64,000 nucleotides of DNA from Pseudodesulfovibrio profundus (GTDB lineage: Bacteria > Desulfobacterota > Desulfovibrionia > Desulfovibrionales > Desulfovibrionaceae), in NCBI RefSeq assembly GCF_900217235.1, contig NZ_LT907975.1, positions 965,001-1,029,000 on the forward strand. The letters run 5' to 3'. The notes beneath the pieces were generated by a model. It saw nothing but the letters and a program-made list of their open reading frames with translations, had not been told where the DNA came from and ran no database searches. Below, in pieces: positions 18,780 to 27,942 of the stretch. The first letter of the stretch is position 1. Each line of letters starts with the position of its first letter. A program made the position numbers and the translations under genes.

Positions 18780-19716
18780 AACAGCTCTTGGGGTTTTCTT
18801 TGGCTTTTTTCTTCAGTCCCATGGCAATGGATGAGACTTCGCCATAATGCTTGATACGACCTTCGGAATTGACGACAACAGCTATGGAGACCGCCATCAA
18901 AGGAAAGACCTTGGTGTTTCCTTCCCTGTCAACGGATGTGATATTCCCTTTCTTGCGATCTTCCGGATCGTAAAAATGAGGCACGATATCATCAAAAGCC
19001 TTGATTATTCGCTGGCATGCATCTTCGACTTTGTCGGGAGGCAAAATAAACACAAAATCATCGCCCCCAACATGCCCCACAAAACTCATCACCCCCGGGT
19101 AGCTCCGAATGGTGTTCACGATTAACCGTGCCGACATCATCAGAATTTCATCGCCTCTGGAAAAACCGTATTTGTCATTGTAGGATTTGAAATAATCCAA
19201 ATCACAATAGGCAAGAGCAAAATCTTCCTGATCATCGATGAGAGACTGTATTCTCTGGATAATAGAGGTGTTCCCGGGGAGTTTTGACAAAGGATTCGCG
19301 TCGAGTGCGCGCATGGCGCGACAGAGAGTCAGGTTGATGCGATCGCGCACCTCAGAAGGATTGAATGGGCGCACCAGAAAGTCATCCACTTCGACCTTGT
19401 TCCAATTCCATGGCTCTTCCACATCAACAGGGTCGACACACATGACAACAGGAAGCTGCCTGTAGACATTCTCACTTTTAACGAGATTGGCGACTTCCTT
19501 GCCGGAGATGTCCTGCAGTCTGTTATCTACGAGCAGCAGATCCGGTGGCTCATTGAACATGTGCTCGATGGCTGTTCCGCCATACTCGAACACACGAAAT
19601 TCCAAAACATCCGGAGCCCAGAGACTTTGAAGCAATTCTGCAAGCGCCTTGTCCGGTGACAATAAAAACGCCGTCTGTTTGCGTTGAAAAAGCGATTCTT
19701 CCAGAGTTTGAGTCAT
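18754..19716 (-). CDS. Receiver-like / GGDEF-type (GGDDF) signalling protein
   Basis: A 320-aa protein with an N-terminal response-regulator-like domain (~15-135, acceptor candidate in LLLVDNRLQD) and a C-terminal diguanylate cyclase fold (~160-310). The catalytic loop reads GGDDF rather than GGDEF; both acidic positions are kept, so activity is possible. LAYCDLDYFKSYND supplies the metal-binding Asp. It is predicted to make cyclic-di-GMP in response to an unknown kinase. It lies in a leftward operon between the HDOD gene and xerC. No ribosome binding site is obvious at the chosen ATG. Confidence 0.85.
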   Translation of the reverse strand: MTQTLEESLFQRKQTAFLLSPDKALAELLQSLWAPDVLEFRVFEYGGTAIEHMFNEPPDLLLVDNRLQDISGKEVANLVKSENVYRQLPVVMCVDPVDVEEPWNWNKVEVDDFLVRPFNPSEVRDRINLTLCRAMRALDANPLSKLPGNTSIIQRIQSLIDDQEDFALAYCDLDYFKSYNDKYGFSRGDEILMMSARLIVNTIRSYPGVMSFVGHVGGDDFVFILPPDKVEDACQRIIKAFDDIVPHFYDPEDRKKGNITSVDREGNTKVFPLMAVSIAVVVNSEGRIKHYGEVSSIAMGLKKKAKENPKSCYVIDQRKE

Positions 19717-19744
19717 GAGTGGAATCTAGCAGAGGTAGCGGTAA

Positions 19745-20581
19745 TTAGAAAGTCAGATCAGACACCTCAAGGAATTGATCAGCCATCTCGTCCATGACTT
19801 TATCGAGGTCGGACATTTTAAAATTCAGCCCCATGAGAGCCTCCGGGCGGAGATACGCCGTCTGATCATCACCTGAATTCCCAAACTCGAAAAGACGAAC
19901 CAGATAATCGCCGATATGGACCACGCAGGACATGGGTTTGTAGAACTCCGCTAGTTGTGGGGAGTGATGACGGCTCATGGCCTCGCGAATATTGGGCGGC
20001 AACCCCCAATGCCGTGCAAGCCACGCATTGATGCGATCATGCCCGAACCCGAGCACATCCTTTTCCGCCTCAAAATACGTCAGCTCTTTGGCTTTGACCG
20101 TATCTATGATCCGAGCATGCACATCCGGCAACTGAACTGCTGTGACAACTTTTCCAAGGTCGTGGAGCAACCCGGCCACGGCATACTCTTCCGGGTCTTC
20201 AAATCCGGCGCGACGGGCAATGATGTTGCAGGCGGTTGCACAGCCGAGGGAATGCTCCCACAACCCTTTCATGGCTTGAACCATCATATCGAATACCGAA
20301 GTGGAAATGATGATCCCGCGAATAACATTGAACCCGAGCAAAACAAGAGCATGCTGGATGGAGCTGATGCGACCGGGGAACCCGTAGATGGGCGAGTTGA
20401 CCATCTTCAGCACTTTGGCAGAAAGCACCTGATCGGTGGCAATCACCTTGGCTATAGCTTCGCTGGATGTCTCGGGGTTCTCAATCAAAGTTGTCACTTC
20501 ATCGAGGACATGAGGCAAGGTAGGCAAATCCTTAACCGCAAGGATTTCACCTTTGATGGTTGTTTTGAGATCCTGTTCCAT
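19745..20581 (-). CDS. HDOD-domain protein
   Basis: A 278-aa HDOD protein, a family related to HD phosphohydrolases that usually lacks the full metal site and takes part in signalling. Visible features: LPTLPHVLDEVTTLIENP at the N-terminus, KMVNSPIYGFPGRISSIQHAL, and the HD-like VAGLLHDLGKVVTAVQ. GGTGAGG precedes the ATG, 2 bp behind the small gene at 20584. With the GGDDF gene downstream it may form a signalling pair. Its partner and output are not known. Confidence 0.9.
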   Translation of the reverse strand: MEQDLKTTIKGEILAVKDLPTLPHVLDEVTTLIENPETSSEAIAKVIATDQVLSAKVLKMVNSPIYGFPGRISSIQHALVLLGFNVIRGIIISTSVFDMMVQAMKGLWEHSLGCATACNIIARRAGFEDPEEYAVAGLLHDLGKVVTAVQLPDVHARIIDTVKAKELTYFEAEKDVLGFGHDRINAWLARHWGLPPNIREAMSRHHSPQLAEFYKPMSCVVHIGDYLVRLFEFGNSGDDQTAYLRPEALMGLNFKMSDLDKVMDEMADQFLEVSDLTF

Positions 20582-20583
20582 TG

Positions 20584-20994
20584 TTATGCCTCACCATCGT
20601 TGTTGTCATCGATATTTTGAGCCGTGCTGTCCTCTTGCTCGGATTCCACCGCTTGCAGCGCCTTTTGTCGCGCTTCCTGGGCTGCAGCTTTCATTCCAAA
20701 GTATTGAGCCATCCGATTTTTTACACGCATCATCCATTTATCCGAGGTGTGCCTGCGAAACAGGTGATCAAGCCGCTCCTGACGCTCGGCATACTTGGTG
20801 CCGGCCCCTGCTCCTCCCATATCCAAAGGATGACCCTGAACCGTAATCCTATCGATCTTCATGTTACGCAACCGATCAATAAGGCTATCCGTCAACTCCA
20901 TCCCTTCAGCCATGATGGTCATACCACCTTCTTTGGTGACGGGCTTGGCCAACTTCATACCGGGCTCTGCAAGGTCGATTGGTATTTTCTGCAT
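20584..20994 (-). CDS. Small protein with DUF3391-like N-terminus, function unassigned
   Basis: About 136 aa from the ATG at 20994 (a TTG at 21027 would add 11 residues; neither has a clear ribosome binding site). Residues ~1-60 (PIDLAEPGMKLAKPVTKEGG, then LTDSLIDRLRNMKIDRITV) resemble the small domain found at the N-terminus of many HD-GYP proteins. The rest is charged and low-complexity with an acidic tail (EQEDSTAQNIDDNNDGE). It lies between dprA and the HDOD gene, overlapping the latter's ribosome binding site, so the two are probably coupled. No function is inferred. Confidence 0.75.
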   Translation of the reverse strand: MQKIPIDLAEPGMKLAKPVTKEGGMTIMAEGMELTDSLIDRLRNMKIDRITVQGHPLDMGGAGAGTKYAERQERLDHLFRRHTSDKWMMRVKNRMAQYFGMKAAAQEARQKALQAVESEQEDSTAQNIDDNNDGEA

Positions 20995-21093
20995 AAGGGA
21001 TTCTATCAGATAAAAGGGATGATCCAAGAAACAATATCCATATGTAACAGCAAAGACATGACAGCAATAACTGAAGAAGACTAGGAGAAGGTG

Positions 21094-22386
21094 TTATCCC
21101 TCTTTGGCAAGATACCACATCCCCGGCAATTGACGAACCGCTCCACGAATTTCGAGCATTAACAGAACCTTGCTGATTTTTGCAGAGGTCCACTCAAGCG
21201 CCCTGCTCATTTCATCTATATGAACCCTGTCAGAAGCCTCAAGCATTCGCATGACTTCCAGTTCTTCCGTGTTCAGCTGTATCGACTGACGCTCCACGGC
21301 TGTCGGTCGCTTGGTATGCGTTTCAGCATGTCGCTTATCCCCAGGAAGCACAGACTCGACAATCGCCTTTTGCTTTTCACTAGAAGCTGTCTGAAAAGAG
21401 CAGGAGGAAGTCTCTAGGTCATTATCCAAAGAATCTGTTATCCCCTGCACATCTTCCGCATCCGATTCAGGATCAGGGATATCAGCCAGCTCTCTTGCAA
21501 AGTCATAGCGAAGTATTTCAACAATATCTTCCGCACTTTCAACCAATGCCGCACCTTGCTTTATCAGTCGATGACAGCCAGTGAACGTCGGCTGACCAAG
21601 AGGACCAGGAAGAGCAAACACATCCTTCCCCTGCTCCGCGGCTAAACGAGCAGTAATCAGACTGCCGCTTTGATGCGCAGCTTCTGCAACCAATACACCG
21701 AGAGACAAGGCACTGATCAACCGATTTCTAACGGGAAAATTCTTGGCCCGAGGCTTCTCGCCCGGCCCGAACTCTGTTACGACCAGTCCTTTGGCATTCA
21801 ATGCTTTGCGAACATCAAGGTTGTCGTATGGGTAGTCAATGTCCAGCCCACACCCAAGCACAGCGATACTGCTGCCAATCCCCTGCAATCCACCCAGGTG
21901 TGCCTGGCGATCAATGCCCAAAGCCAGCCCCGAAACAACGGTAATCCCCACTCCAGCCAACTGAGCACTTATGTTGCGAGCGGCCCGGAGTCCCAAGGAC
22001 GTGCACTCCCGAGCACCAACCACAGCAATTCCGGGGTTCGACAACAGGGTCAAATCACCTTGATAATACAGTGTCAAAGGGGGGTCGTGCAGGTTTTTGA
22101 GTGCATCAGGATAATACTGATCATTCCAAGTCAGCACTTCCATCGAAGTACGCTTGGAGGCCTTGAACTCCAACTCGGCCTTTTCTCGCCAAACCTCCCC
22201 AATGCAGCCCTGAACAGCTTTGGCAAGAAAGTTACTTTTTACCCCTTTGGCCTTCCAGGTTGAAGCTTGTTTAACAGCATCATAAGCACTCGGGTAAATA
22301 CTCAAAAGCTGCTTGAACGCCACAGGCCCCAATCCAGGGGTATGCTTTAACGCCAGGCAGGAAAAGAACTCTTTATCGCTATTCAT
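21094..22386 (-). CDS. dprA: DNA-processing protein DprA
   Basis: Rossmann-fold protein of 430 aa that binds incoming single-stranded DNA and loads RecA. The core (~100-300) contains GIAVVGARECTSLGLRAARN, VVSGLALGIDRQAHLGGL, AVLGCGLDIDYPYDN and the GSLITARLAAEQGKDVFALPG loop, all DprA hallmarks. The N-terminal ~90 residues form a helix-hairpin-helix-like region (KHTPGLGPVAFKQLL). The C-terminal ~65 residues are a winged-helix domain (VHIDEMSRALEWTSAKISKVLLMLEIRG), separated by an acidic linker. It starts 21 bp after cpoB and lies in the same leftward operon. Competence itself cannot be judged from one gene. Confidence 0.95.
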   Translation of the reverse strand: MNSDKEFFSCLALKHTPGLGPVAFKQLLSIYPSAYDAVKQASTWKAKGVKSNFLAKAVQGCIGEVWREKAELEFKASKRTSMEVLTWNDQYYPDALKNLHDPPLTLYYQGDLTLLSNPGIAVVGARECTSLGLRAARNISAQLAGVGITVVSGLALGIDRQAHLGGLQGIGSSIAVLGCGLDIDYPYDNLDVRKALNAKGLVVTEFGPGEKPRAKNFPVRNRLISALSLGVLVAEAAHQSGSLITARLAAEQGKDVFALPGPLGQPTFTGCHRLIKQGAALVESAEDIVEILRYDFARELADIPDPESDAEDVQGITDSLDNDLETSSCSFQTASSEKQKAIVESVLPGDKRHAETHTKRPTAVERQSIQLNTEELEVMRMLEASDRVHIDEMSRALEWTSAKISKVLLMLEIRGAVRQLPGMWYLAKEG

Positions 22387-22407
22387 CTATTGGATCTGGA
22401 AAAATGC

Positions 22408-23265
22408 TTACCCACCAAGGCGTTTGAGTTCCTTGCGGGCCAGAGCTGCCGGGTTCGACTTGGGAAAATCCTCGACCAAGGCACGAAGATAAAACACGGC
22501 GTTATTGGGATCGCCAACGCGATCATAGGACATTCCAATCTTGAGCAGTGCTGCCGCCGCTTTGGAATGCTTGGGGTATCTTCCCGTTACTTCCTTGAAA
22601 GCAAGTATGGCTTGGGGATATTGCTTCTGGGAATAATATGTCTCGCCAGACCAATACAGCGCATTGGGAACAAGGTCACTGTTCGGGTATTTCTTTACAA
22701 AAGAATCAAAGCTGGAACGCGCCTTATCGAAATCATCGTTGTTGTATAAAGCGAGAGCCGCTTCGTAGGATGCACTTGGACCTGCTTTTTTGGGAGTAGG
22801 AGCAGGTGCGTCTTTGGGCTTGGTACGTTCTACGACTTTGGGTTCGGGGATGACAGGAGGAGGCCCTGGAACTTCATCCCACGGTTTTTCCTCGCTGCTT
22901 TGAGCAACAGGTTCATCAGCCTGAACTTTGTCCCCCTCAACCCAGGCACCCTCTTCCGGCTTGAGATCAGAGACCCAACCGCTCTCCGTGTTGCCATTCG
23001 CCATTTCCGGATCTGCAGTTGCGACTTTATTCGCCCCCATCATCTCTTCAAGGGCAAGCAGCTTGGCCTCAATTTCGGCAAGGGAATCCGCGTTGGCATC
23101 AGCCTGACGCCGTTGCTCTTCCTTCATATTGAGAAAGCTCTCTTCAAGGCTCTGTATTCGCCACTCGGTGCTGGCTGTCGTTGTAGCTGCGTTTTGCTTC
23201 ATTGCCCCACACGCAGTGAGCAAAGAACAAGAAAGGGCAAGCAGGACGAACTTCAGATAATGCAT
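22408..23265 (-). CDS. cpoB: CpoB/YbgF-like outer-envelope lipoprotein with TPR repeats
   Basis: About 285 aa from the ATG at 23265, which has GGGAG upstream; the longer open frame above it is not supported. The N-terminus is a lipoprotein signal (MHYLKFVLLALSCSLLTAC, lipobox LTAC). Then come a short coiled coil (~40-75), a proline-rich linker and C-terminal TPR repeats (SYEAALALYNNDDFDKARSS, then NALYWSGETYYSQKQY, and LKIGMSYDRVGDPNNAVFYL). This is the layout of the Tol-Pal accessory protein CpoB, which coordinates peptidoglycan synthesis with outer-membrane constriction. No other tol genes are in the window. It is first in the operon with dprA. Confidence 0.85.
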   Translation of the reverse strand: MHYLKFVLLALSCSLLTACGAMKQNAATTTASTEWRIQSLEESFLNMKEEQRRQADANADSLAEIEAKLLALEEMMGANKVATADPEMANGNTESGWVSDLKPEEGAWVEGDKVQADEPVAQSSEEKPWDEVPGPPPVIPEPKVVERTKPKDAPAPTPKKAGPSASYEAALALYNNDDFDKARSSFDSFVKKYPNSDLVPNALYWSGETYYSQKQYPQAILAFKEVTGRYPKHSKAAAALLKIGMSYDRVGDPNNAVFYLRALVEDFPKSNPAALARKELKRLGG

Positions 23266-23458
23266 GCAACAGTCTCCCGTATTCCATCGTAGAACATTTA
23301 CCGAGAGATAGGCGATCAGCGGTTTTTTTGCAAGGAATCGTTGATGATTTGGTAATGGTTCCTGTAGTCGTAAATCTTGCATCCTGCCTGTTTTTGAGGC
23401 AAGTAAGGCACGCGACAGCAGTAAATGCATTGCAAATCCCTTTGGAGAAGACACCACA

Positions 23459-24370
23459 ATGACTATGAATGAAACCCTGATGATGACGGCCATGATGATG
23501 GCCCCGGCGTTTTTCAGTCTGATCGGCATGGCTGTATTCGGCAGTCCGGTTGTTTCGCTGCTCGGTGAAATAACAGCCAAAACAAAAAAACGAGTCTTCT
23601 ACGACAAGTACGGTCAGCAAACAGCAACTATGGGCGCAGTGCTTCTCGTCGTATTCATTCTTGTGGAAGCCGTTGGAATCGGGCTGCTGTATCAAAAATA
23701 CCCAGACCTCCTTGCGTCCATGGTATCGGCAGACTCTCCGCTCAAGCTGGCAGGAATCGCTCTGGCAGCCTTCCTGTTGTTAGGCGTCCCCTATTCGCTT
23801 ACATGGAAACAACTTCGCAAGAGCAAAGGTCTCCACATGGCAATGGGATTTGGCGCCTGCGCAGCGGTCATAGCCATGTTTGTCCTCGGCATTCCGGCAA
23901 AGCTGAGCATTGCCGTCACTTCTTCAGCCGAACAGACAATGCAACTGACGCCACTGCCACTCATCGCCATGTACCTTTTCTTCATGGTGTCCGCAGCAGC
24001 AGGAATGAGCTGCGCCTACCTCGTCATCAGGCGTCATAAAGATGATTTTGGACGCGACTACTACAACTTTGCACTTAAGCTTGCCTCCCGCTGGGCACTT
24101 ATTCCCATGATTGGTTTCCTCGCATGTCAAGGATGGCTGTTTGCCACACTGCCGGAAGGTATCAAAACACTCGTTCTTGAGACTCCACTCGGCATAGTTT
24201 GGGGAGCCAGCGCTTTCTTTGGACTGCTTTGTCTGGTCATATGGGGCCTGATCGCCCGCAGTTCATCTCCTTTGCGGATCAAAGGGCTGACATTCACAGG
24301 AGTCCTTTTGCTGTGGCTGGTGCACACAGGAAACGCATTGCTGTTCGTCAACTTCATGTCCATGTCCTAA
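23459..24370 (+). CDS. Polytopic membrane protein, function unassigned
   Basis: A 303-aa protein made almost entirely of hydrophobic segments; I count about eight candidate transmembrane helices. Short charged loops include AKTKKRVFYDKYGQQ near residue 45 and RRHKDDFGRDYYNFALKLASRWAL near 195. The second loop ends in a Trp- and Arg-rich start of a helix as seen in some quinone-linked membrane proteins, but I do not recognise a family. GGAG lies about 12 bp upstream of the ATG. The gene is monocistronic, divergent from cpoB, and ends at a strong terminator shared with cheA. Confidence 0.8.
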   Translation: MTMNETLMMTAMMMAPAFFSLIGMAVFGSPVVSLLGEITAKTKKRVFYDKYGQQTATMGAVLLVVFILVEAVGIGLLYQKYPDLLASMVSADSPLKLAGIALAAFLLLGVPYSLTWKQLRKSKGLHMAMGFGACAAVIAMFVLGIPAKLSIAVTSSAEQTMQLTPLPLIAMYLFFMVSAAAGMSCAYLVIRRHKDDFGRDYYNFALKLASRWALIPMIGFLACQGWLFATLPEGIKTLVLETPLGIVWGASAFFGLLCLVIWGLIARSSSPLRIKGLTFTGVLLLWLVHTGNALLFVNFMSMS

Positions 24371-24415
24371 ATCGACACGCTCTGAACCTTTTCAGATCTC
24401 AAGCAGAAACAAGAC

Positions 24416-24453
24416 AAAAAAGGCCGGGAAGAATCTTCTTCCCGGCCTTTTTA
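24416..24453. terminator. Bidirectional intrinsic terminator
   Basis: A 13-bp stem (AGGCCGGGAAGAA with its complement) with flanking A- and T-runs, between the membrane-protein gene and the convergent cheA. Confidence 0.92.
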
Positions 24454-24469
24454 TTGGTTCTTTATCTAT

Positions 24470-27394
24470 CTAAGCTTTAGTCGGCGGCAAACCAGCGCCT
24501 ATGGGCGCTGTCTCCTGCTTGCGTCCCAACTGAGTGGACAAGCTGTATATTTCGTGAGGATCAAGGATCAAGACCACTGAACCGTCACCCATAATCGTGG
24601 CGCCGGACAGTCCCTGCAAATTGAAGTTGTTCAGGTATTGACCCAAGGGTTTGATGACAATCTCCTGTCGTTCAAGCAGCCTGTCAACAACAAGCCCAAG
24701 GCGACGGTCGTTGTCCTGAATAACTACCATCGGCAATACTTCGCGCTCATCTTCCTTCTGTGGCAGACCGAGCAGCTCCGAAAGTTCAACAACACCGAGC
24801 ACTTCACCACGCAAGGTAACCGCTTTGCGCTTGTTGACATCGGAAAGCTTATCAACATCAATCTTGGTTGTTTCCGATACGGCATCCAGAGGAATGGCGA
24901 ACGTATCTCCGGCGACCTGCACCATGAGTGCGTCAATAATGGCCAAAGTCAACGGCAAGGTCAGGGTCAACTTTGTCCCTTTACCAACTTCGGACTGGGT
25001 ATGAACGCTGCCTTTGAGATTCTTGATATTGGTTTTGACGACATCCATGCCGACTCCGCGACCGGAAATATCAGTGACCTTCTCGGCAGAGGAAAAGCCT
25101 GGCGCAAAGATGAGATCCAGGGCTTCGCGATCGTCCATGGCGTTGGCCTCTTCAGGTGTGATCACCCCTTTACGGATGGCAACCTGCTTCAGCTTTTCGG
25201 GATCCATTCCCCGACCGTCGTCCTCTACCTCAATGGCAACGGAGTTCCCCTTGTGGTAGGCACGCAACCAGACGTGGCCCTTAATGGACTTGCCTGCCGC
25301 TATACGGGCCTGCTCATCTTCGAGGCCGTGATCAACAGCGTTTCTCACCAGGTGAACGAGCGGATCACCGATTTCCTCGACCACAGATTTATCAAATTCG
25401 GTCTCTTCGCCTTCCATGATCAGTTCAACCTGTTTGCCCGACTTTCTGCTCAAATCTCTGACAAGACGGGGGAAACGGGAGAAAACAGACTGAACCGGAA
25501 CCATTCGCACCTTCATGATCGTGTCCTGAAGATCATCGGATATCCGAGCCATGGCGTATGTGGTTTCGGTCAACTGTTGCGCAACCACATGGACATCTTC
25601 ATGGCCTTCTTCAAGGGCACGAGCGAGCATGGCGTAGCGATTACGGTTGATGATCAATTCACCAATCACATTCATCAAATGGTCAAGCTTGTGATGATCA
25701 ACGCGAATGGTACTCGATGCTTTGACTTTAGGGGCCTGAGGTGCTGCCGCAGCTTTGGTGGCAGCCGGGGTCGCAGGCTTTGCTGCCGCTTTAGGAGCAG
25801 GAGCGGGAGGAGTGGAGGCCACAGGGGCTGGCTTCTCCGAAACCTGCTGTTGCGGTTCAGCTGGGACCTCTGCAGGCGCAGACACTTCCTCCACCTGAGC
25901 CGGTTCAGGCGCGGGCTTGGAAGGTGCGGGAGATACCTTTTTGGTTGCCACATTTTTTGTAGGATCAGGCGCAGCAGCACCACTCACCTTCTCCAGGGCA
26001 GCCAGAAGCATATCTTTCAGAATAGCAAATTCCTGATCAAGGATATCGAGCATCAGGGTGAAGTCCATATCGGTCTTTCGTCCCTGATCGACGAGGCCGA
26101 CGGTACGACCTGCGTATTCCTTGATGTCATCAAGCCCCATGTAGCCAGCTGAATTCTGGATAGTTTGAAAAGTCCGGAAAAGAGCATCAACCATATCAGG
26201 CTGCCCTGCATCTTCCCGCAACATTTTCAATGCAATAGCTGCACTTTCCAATTGTTGATTAATGGTGGAGACAAACAGTGAAACATCTTCTGGATCATAA
26301 TCACTGGAAGAAATATCTGCGACAGTCTCTTCCCCGCCCTTGGCATCTGAGGTCTCAGCCTTGTCAGCGGAGGCCTTGCTACCATTTTCGATCAATCCCT
26401 GCACTTCAGAAACATCCCCTTCTTCAGTAACCTTTTGCAGCATCTGGACCATCACACTTGTATCGATGGGGCTGACCTTATTGGACTCAGTGTCAACTTT
26501 GGACACGAGTTCTTCAATAAGGTCCACTGCTGCCAGCAATAAATCGAACAACCCCTGTGAGCAGGGCATGTCCCCTTTACGAACATTGTTGAGAAGAGTT
26601 TCCGCCTCATGCGTCAAAGCATTCAACTCTTTAAAACCAATGATACCGCTGTTTCCTTTTAGATTGTGGAAATAGCGGAACGTGTCATTGATCAGCTCGT
26701 CGTCACCCTCGGGCTCACCCTCCAGCGCCAAAAGGCACCGGTTCAAATTTTCAATAATTTCTTGAGCTTCTTCAAGGAAGTCAGCCAGGTGACCTTCTCC
26801 CACAGTAGTCAAAAGGTAGGGCGTATTGTCAAAGTTCGGGTCCGGCTGGGGGCGGAATGATGTTGTCATACCTTCGTTTCCTATATCACTCTCCGCGATG
26901 GAGGCATCAGATTCTACGGGGGCAGCGTCTTGATCTGCAGTGACTTCTTCAACAACCACCGGATCAGGACTCACCGCTGGAGCCGCATCATCCAGTTTAC
27001 CTTCCAAAGCCAACTCGATCTTTTCAATGATAGGTGCGGTGTCAACATCGCCTTCAACACCTGTGCTCTCAAGGTTCTCCACCATGACACGTAAAGCATC
27101 GGTGGCAGAAAGGATCAAATCCATGATGCTCTCTGTTACCTGCATGGAGCCTTGACGTAACTCATCGAGGATATTTTCGGCTTTATGGGCCAAACCATTG
27201 ATCTTATTTAATCCGAGAAATCCAGATGCCCCTTTGAGAGAGTGCATCGGTCGAAAAATCTCATTAAGAAGCCCGAGATTCTCCGGCGACTTTTCCAGCT
27301 CAAGCAAATTTGGCTCAATTGTCTCCAAATGCTCTTTCGCTTCAACAAAAAAGTCAGCTAATATTTCCGAATCAAGAAATTCCTGGCTCATCAA
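24470..27394 (-). CDS. cheA: Chemotaxis histidine kinase CheA with three HPt-type modules
   Basis: A 974-aa hybrid CheA. Module 1 (1-110) has a phosphoacceptor His51 in HSLKGASGF. Module 2 (~195-305) has His243 in HNLKGNSG. Module 3 (~370-475) has the same fold signature but Gln410 where the His should be, so it cannot be phosphorylated. An Ala/Pro-rich linker (~490-570) leads to the P3 dimerisation helix pair (HHKLDHLMNVIGELIINRNR), an ATPase domain (HLVRNAVDHGLEDE, DDGRGMDPEK, GRGVGMDVVK) and a C-terminal CheW-like domain. It phosphorylates CheY and CheB in a receptor array at the membrane. It is the last gene of the leftward cluster cheB-HEAT-cheR-cheY-cheA. The product ends shortly before a terminator. 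Confidence 0.95.
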   Translation of the reverse strand: MMSQEFLDSEILADFFVEAKEHLETIEPNLLELEKSPENLGLLNEIFRPMHSLKGASGFLGLNKINGLAHKAENILDELRQGSMQVTESIMDLILSATDALRVMVENLESTGVEGDVDTAPIIEKIELALEGKLDDAAPAVSPDPVVVEEVTADQDAAPVESDASIAESDIGNEGMTTSFRPQPDPNFDNTPYLLTTVGEGHLADFLEEAQEIIENLNRCLLALEGEPEGDDELINDTFRYFHNLKGNSGIIGFKELNALTHEAETLLNNVRKGDMPCSQGLFDLLLAAVDLIEELVSKVDTESNKVSPIDTSVMVQMLQKVTEEGDVSEVQGLIENGSKASADKAETSDAKGGEETVADISSSDYDPEDVSLFVSTINQQLESAAIALKMLREDAGQPDMVDALFRTFQTIQNSAGYMGLDDIKEYAGRTVGLVDQGRKTDMDFTLMLDILDQEFAILKDMLLAALEKVSGAAAPDPTKNVATKKVSPAPSKPAPEPAQVEEVSAPAEVPAEPQQQVSEKPAPVASTPPAPAPKAAAKPATPAATKAAAAPQAPKVKASSTIRVDHHKLDHLMNVIGELIINRNRYAMLARALEEGHEDVHVVAQQLTETTYAMARISDDLQDTIMKVRMVPVQSVFSRFPRLVRDLSRKSGKQVELIMEGEETEFDKSVVEEIGDPLVHLVRNAVDHGLEDEQARIAAGKSIKGHVWLRAYHKGNSVAIEVEDDGRGMDPEKLKQVAIRKGVITPEEANAMDDREALDLIFAPGFSSAEKVTDISGRGVGMDVVKTNIKNLKGSVHTQSEVGKGTKLTLTLPLTLAIIDALMVQVAGDTFAIPLDAVSETTKIDVDKLSDVNKRKAVTLRGEVLGVVELSELLGLPQKEDEREVLPMVVIQDNDRRLGLVVDRLLERQEIVIKPLGQYLNNFNLQGLSGATIMGDGSVVLILDPHEIYSLSTQLGRKQETAPIGAGLPPTKA

Positions 27395-27459
27395 ACACCT
27401 TTGTTCCTTTGGCTAACCTGCTCAAGATCGAGAAGATACAGCGCCCTACGCCCATAATA

Positions 27460-27828
27460 CTACCCGAGTAACATTTTCACATTACGGACAAGCTTTTCAG
27501 GCTGAGCTGGTTTGACCATGTACAGATTGGCCCCCATGGTCAAGCCTGTTTGAATATCCTTATCCTGACCTTCGGTGGAAAGGACAACAATAGGTATGTC
27601 CTTGTAGGCATCCTGTTCGCGCACAGTCTTAATGAAAGTCAGCCCGTCCATACGCGGCATGTTGACATCTGAAACAATCAGATCGACTTCAGATGCGCTA
27701 TAGAGTTTCTCGAGGCCATCCAGCCCATCTTCAGCGGAAGTGACTTTGAAGCCTTCCTTTTTCATTATAAAAGCTACGAGGTTACGTACGGTTTTCGAAT
27801 CGTCCACTATGAGTATATGTTTCGCCAT
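27460..27828 (-). CDS. cheY: CheY-type single-domain response regulator
   Basis: A 122-aa stand-alone receiver. The acidic pair is in HILIVDDSKTVRN, the phosphoacceptor Asp in VDLIVSDVNMPRMDG, the conserved Thr/Ser region is VVLSTEGQ and the Lys is in YMVKPAQPEKL. It lies 65 bp upstream of cheA. It should carry the signal to the flagellar switch or another output; no flagellar genes are in the window. Confidence 0.95.
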   Translation of the reverse strand: MAKHILIVDDSKTVRNLVAFIMKKEGFKVTSAEDGLDGLEKLYSASEVDLIVSDVNMPRMDGLTFIKTVREQDAYKDIPIVVLSTEGQDKDIQTGLTMGANLYMVKPAQPEKLVRNVKMLLG

Positions 27829-27942
27829 AACTCTTCGTTACCTCCGTTACGCGGATTGTGTGTTCTCTATTGCTCAGGTAACTATGCCTGTTTATCTACC
27901 ATGTTGCCAGTTTTGCATTAATCCGGACCCAAGAAGGGAAAG

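Noticed and set aside
24638-26152. A 504-aa open frame opposite cheA
   Set aside because: It lies wholly antisense to a clear multi-domain gene, with no motif or ribosome binding site; a codon-bias shadow.
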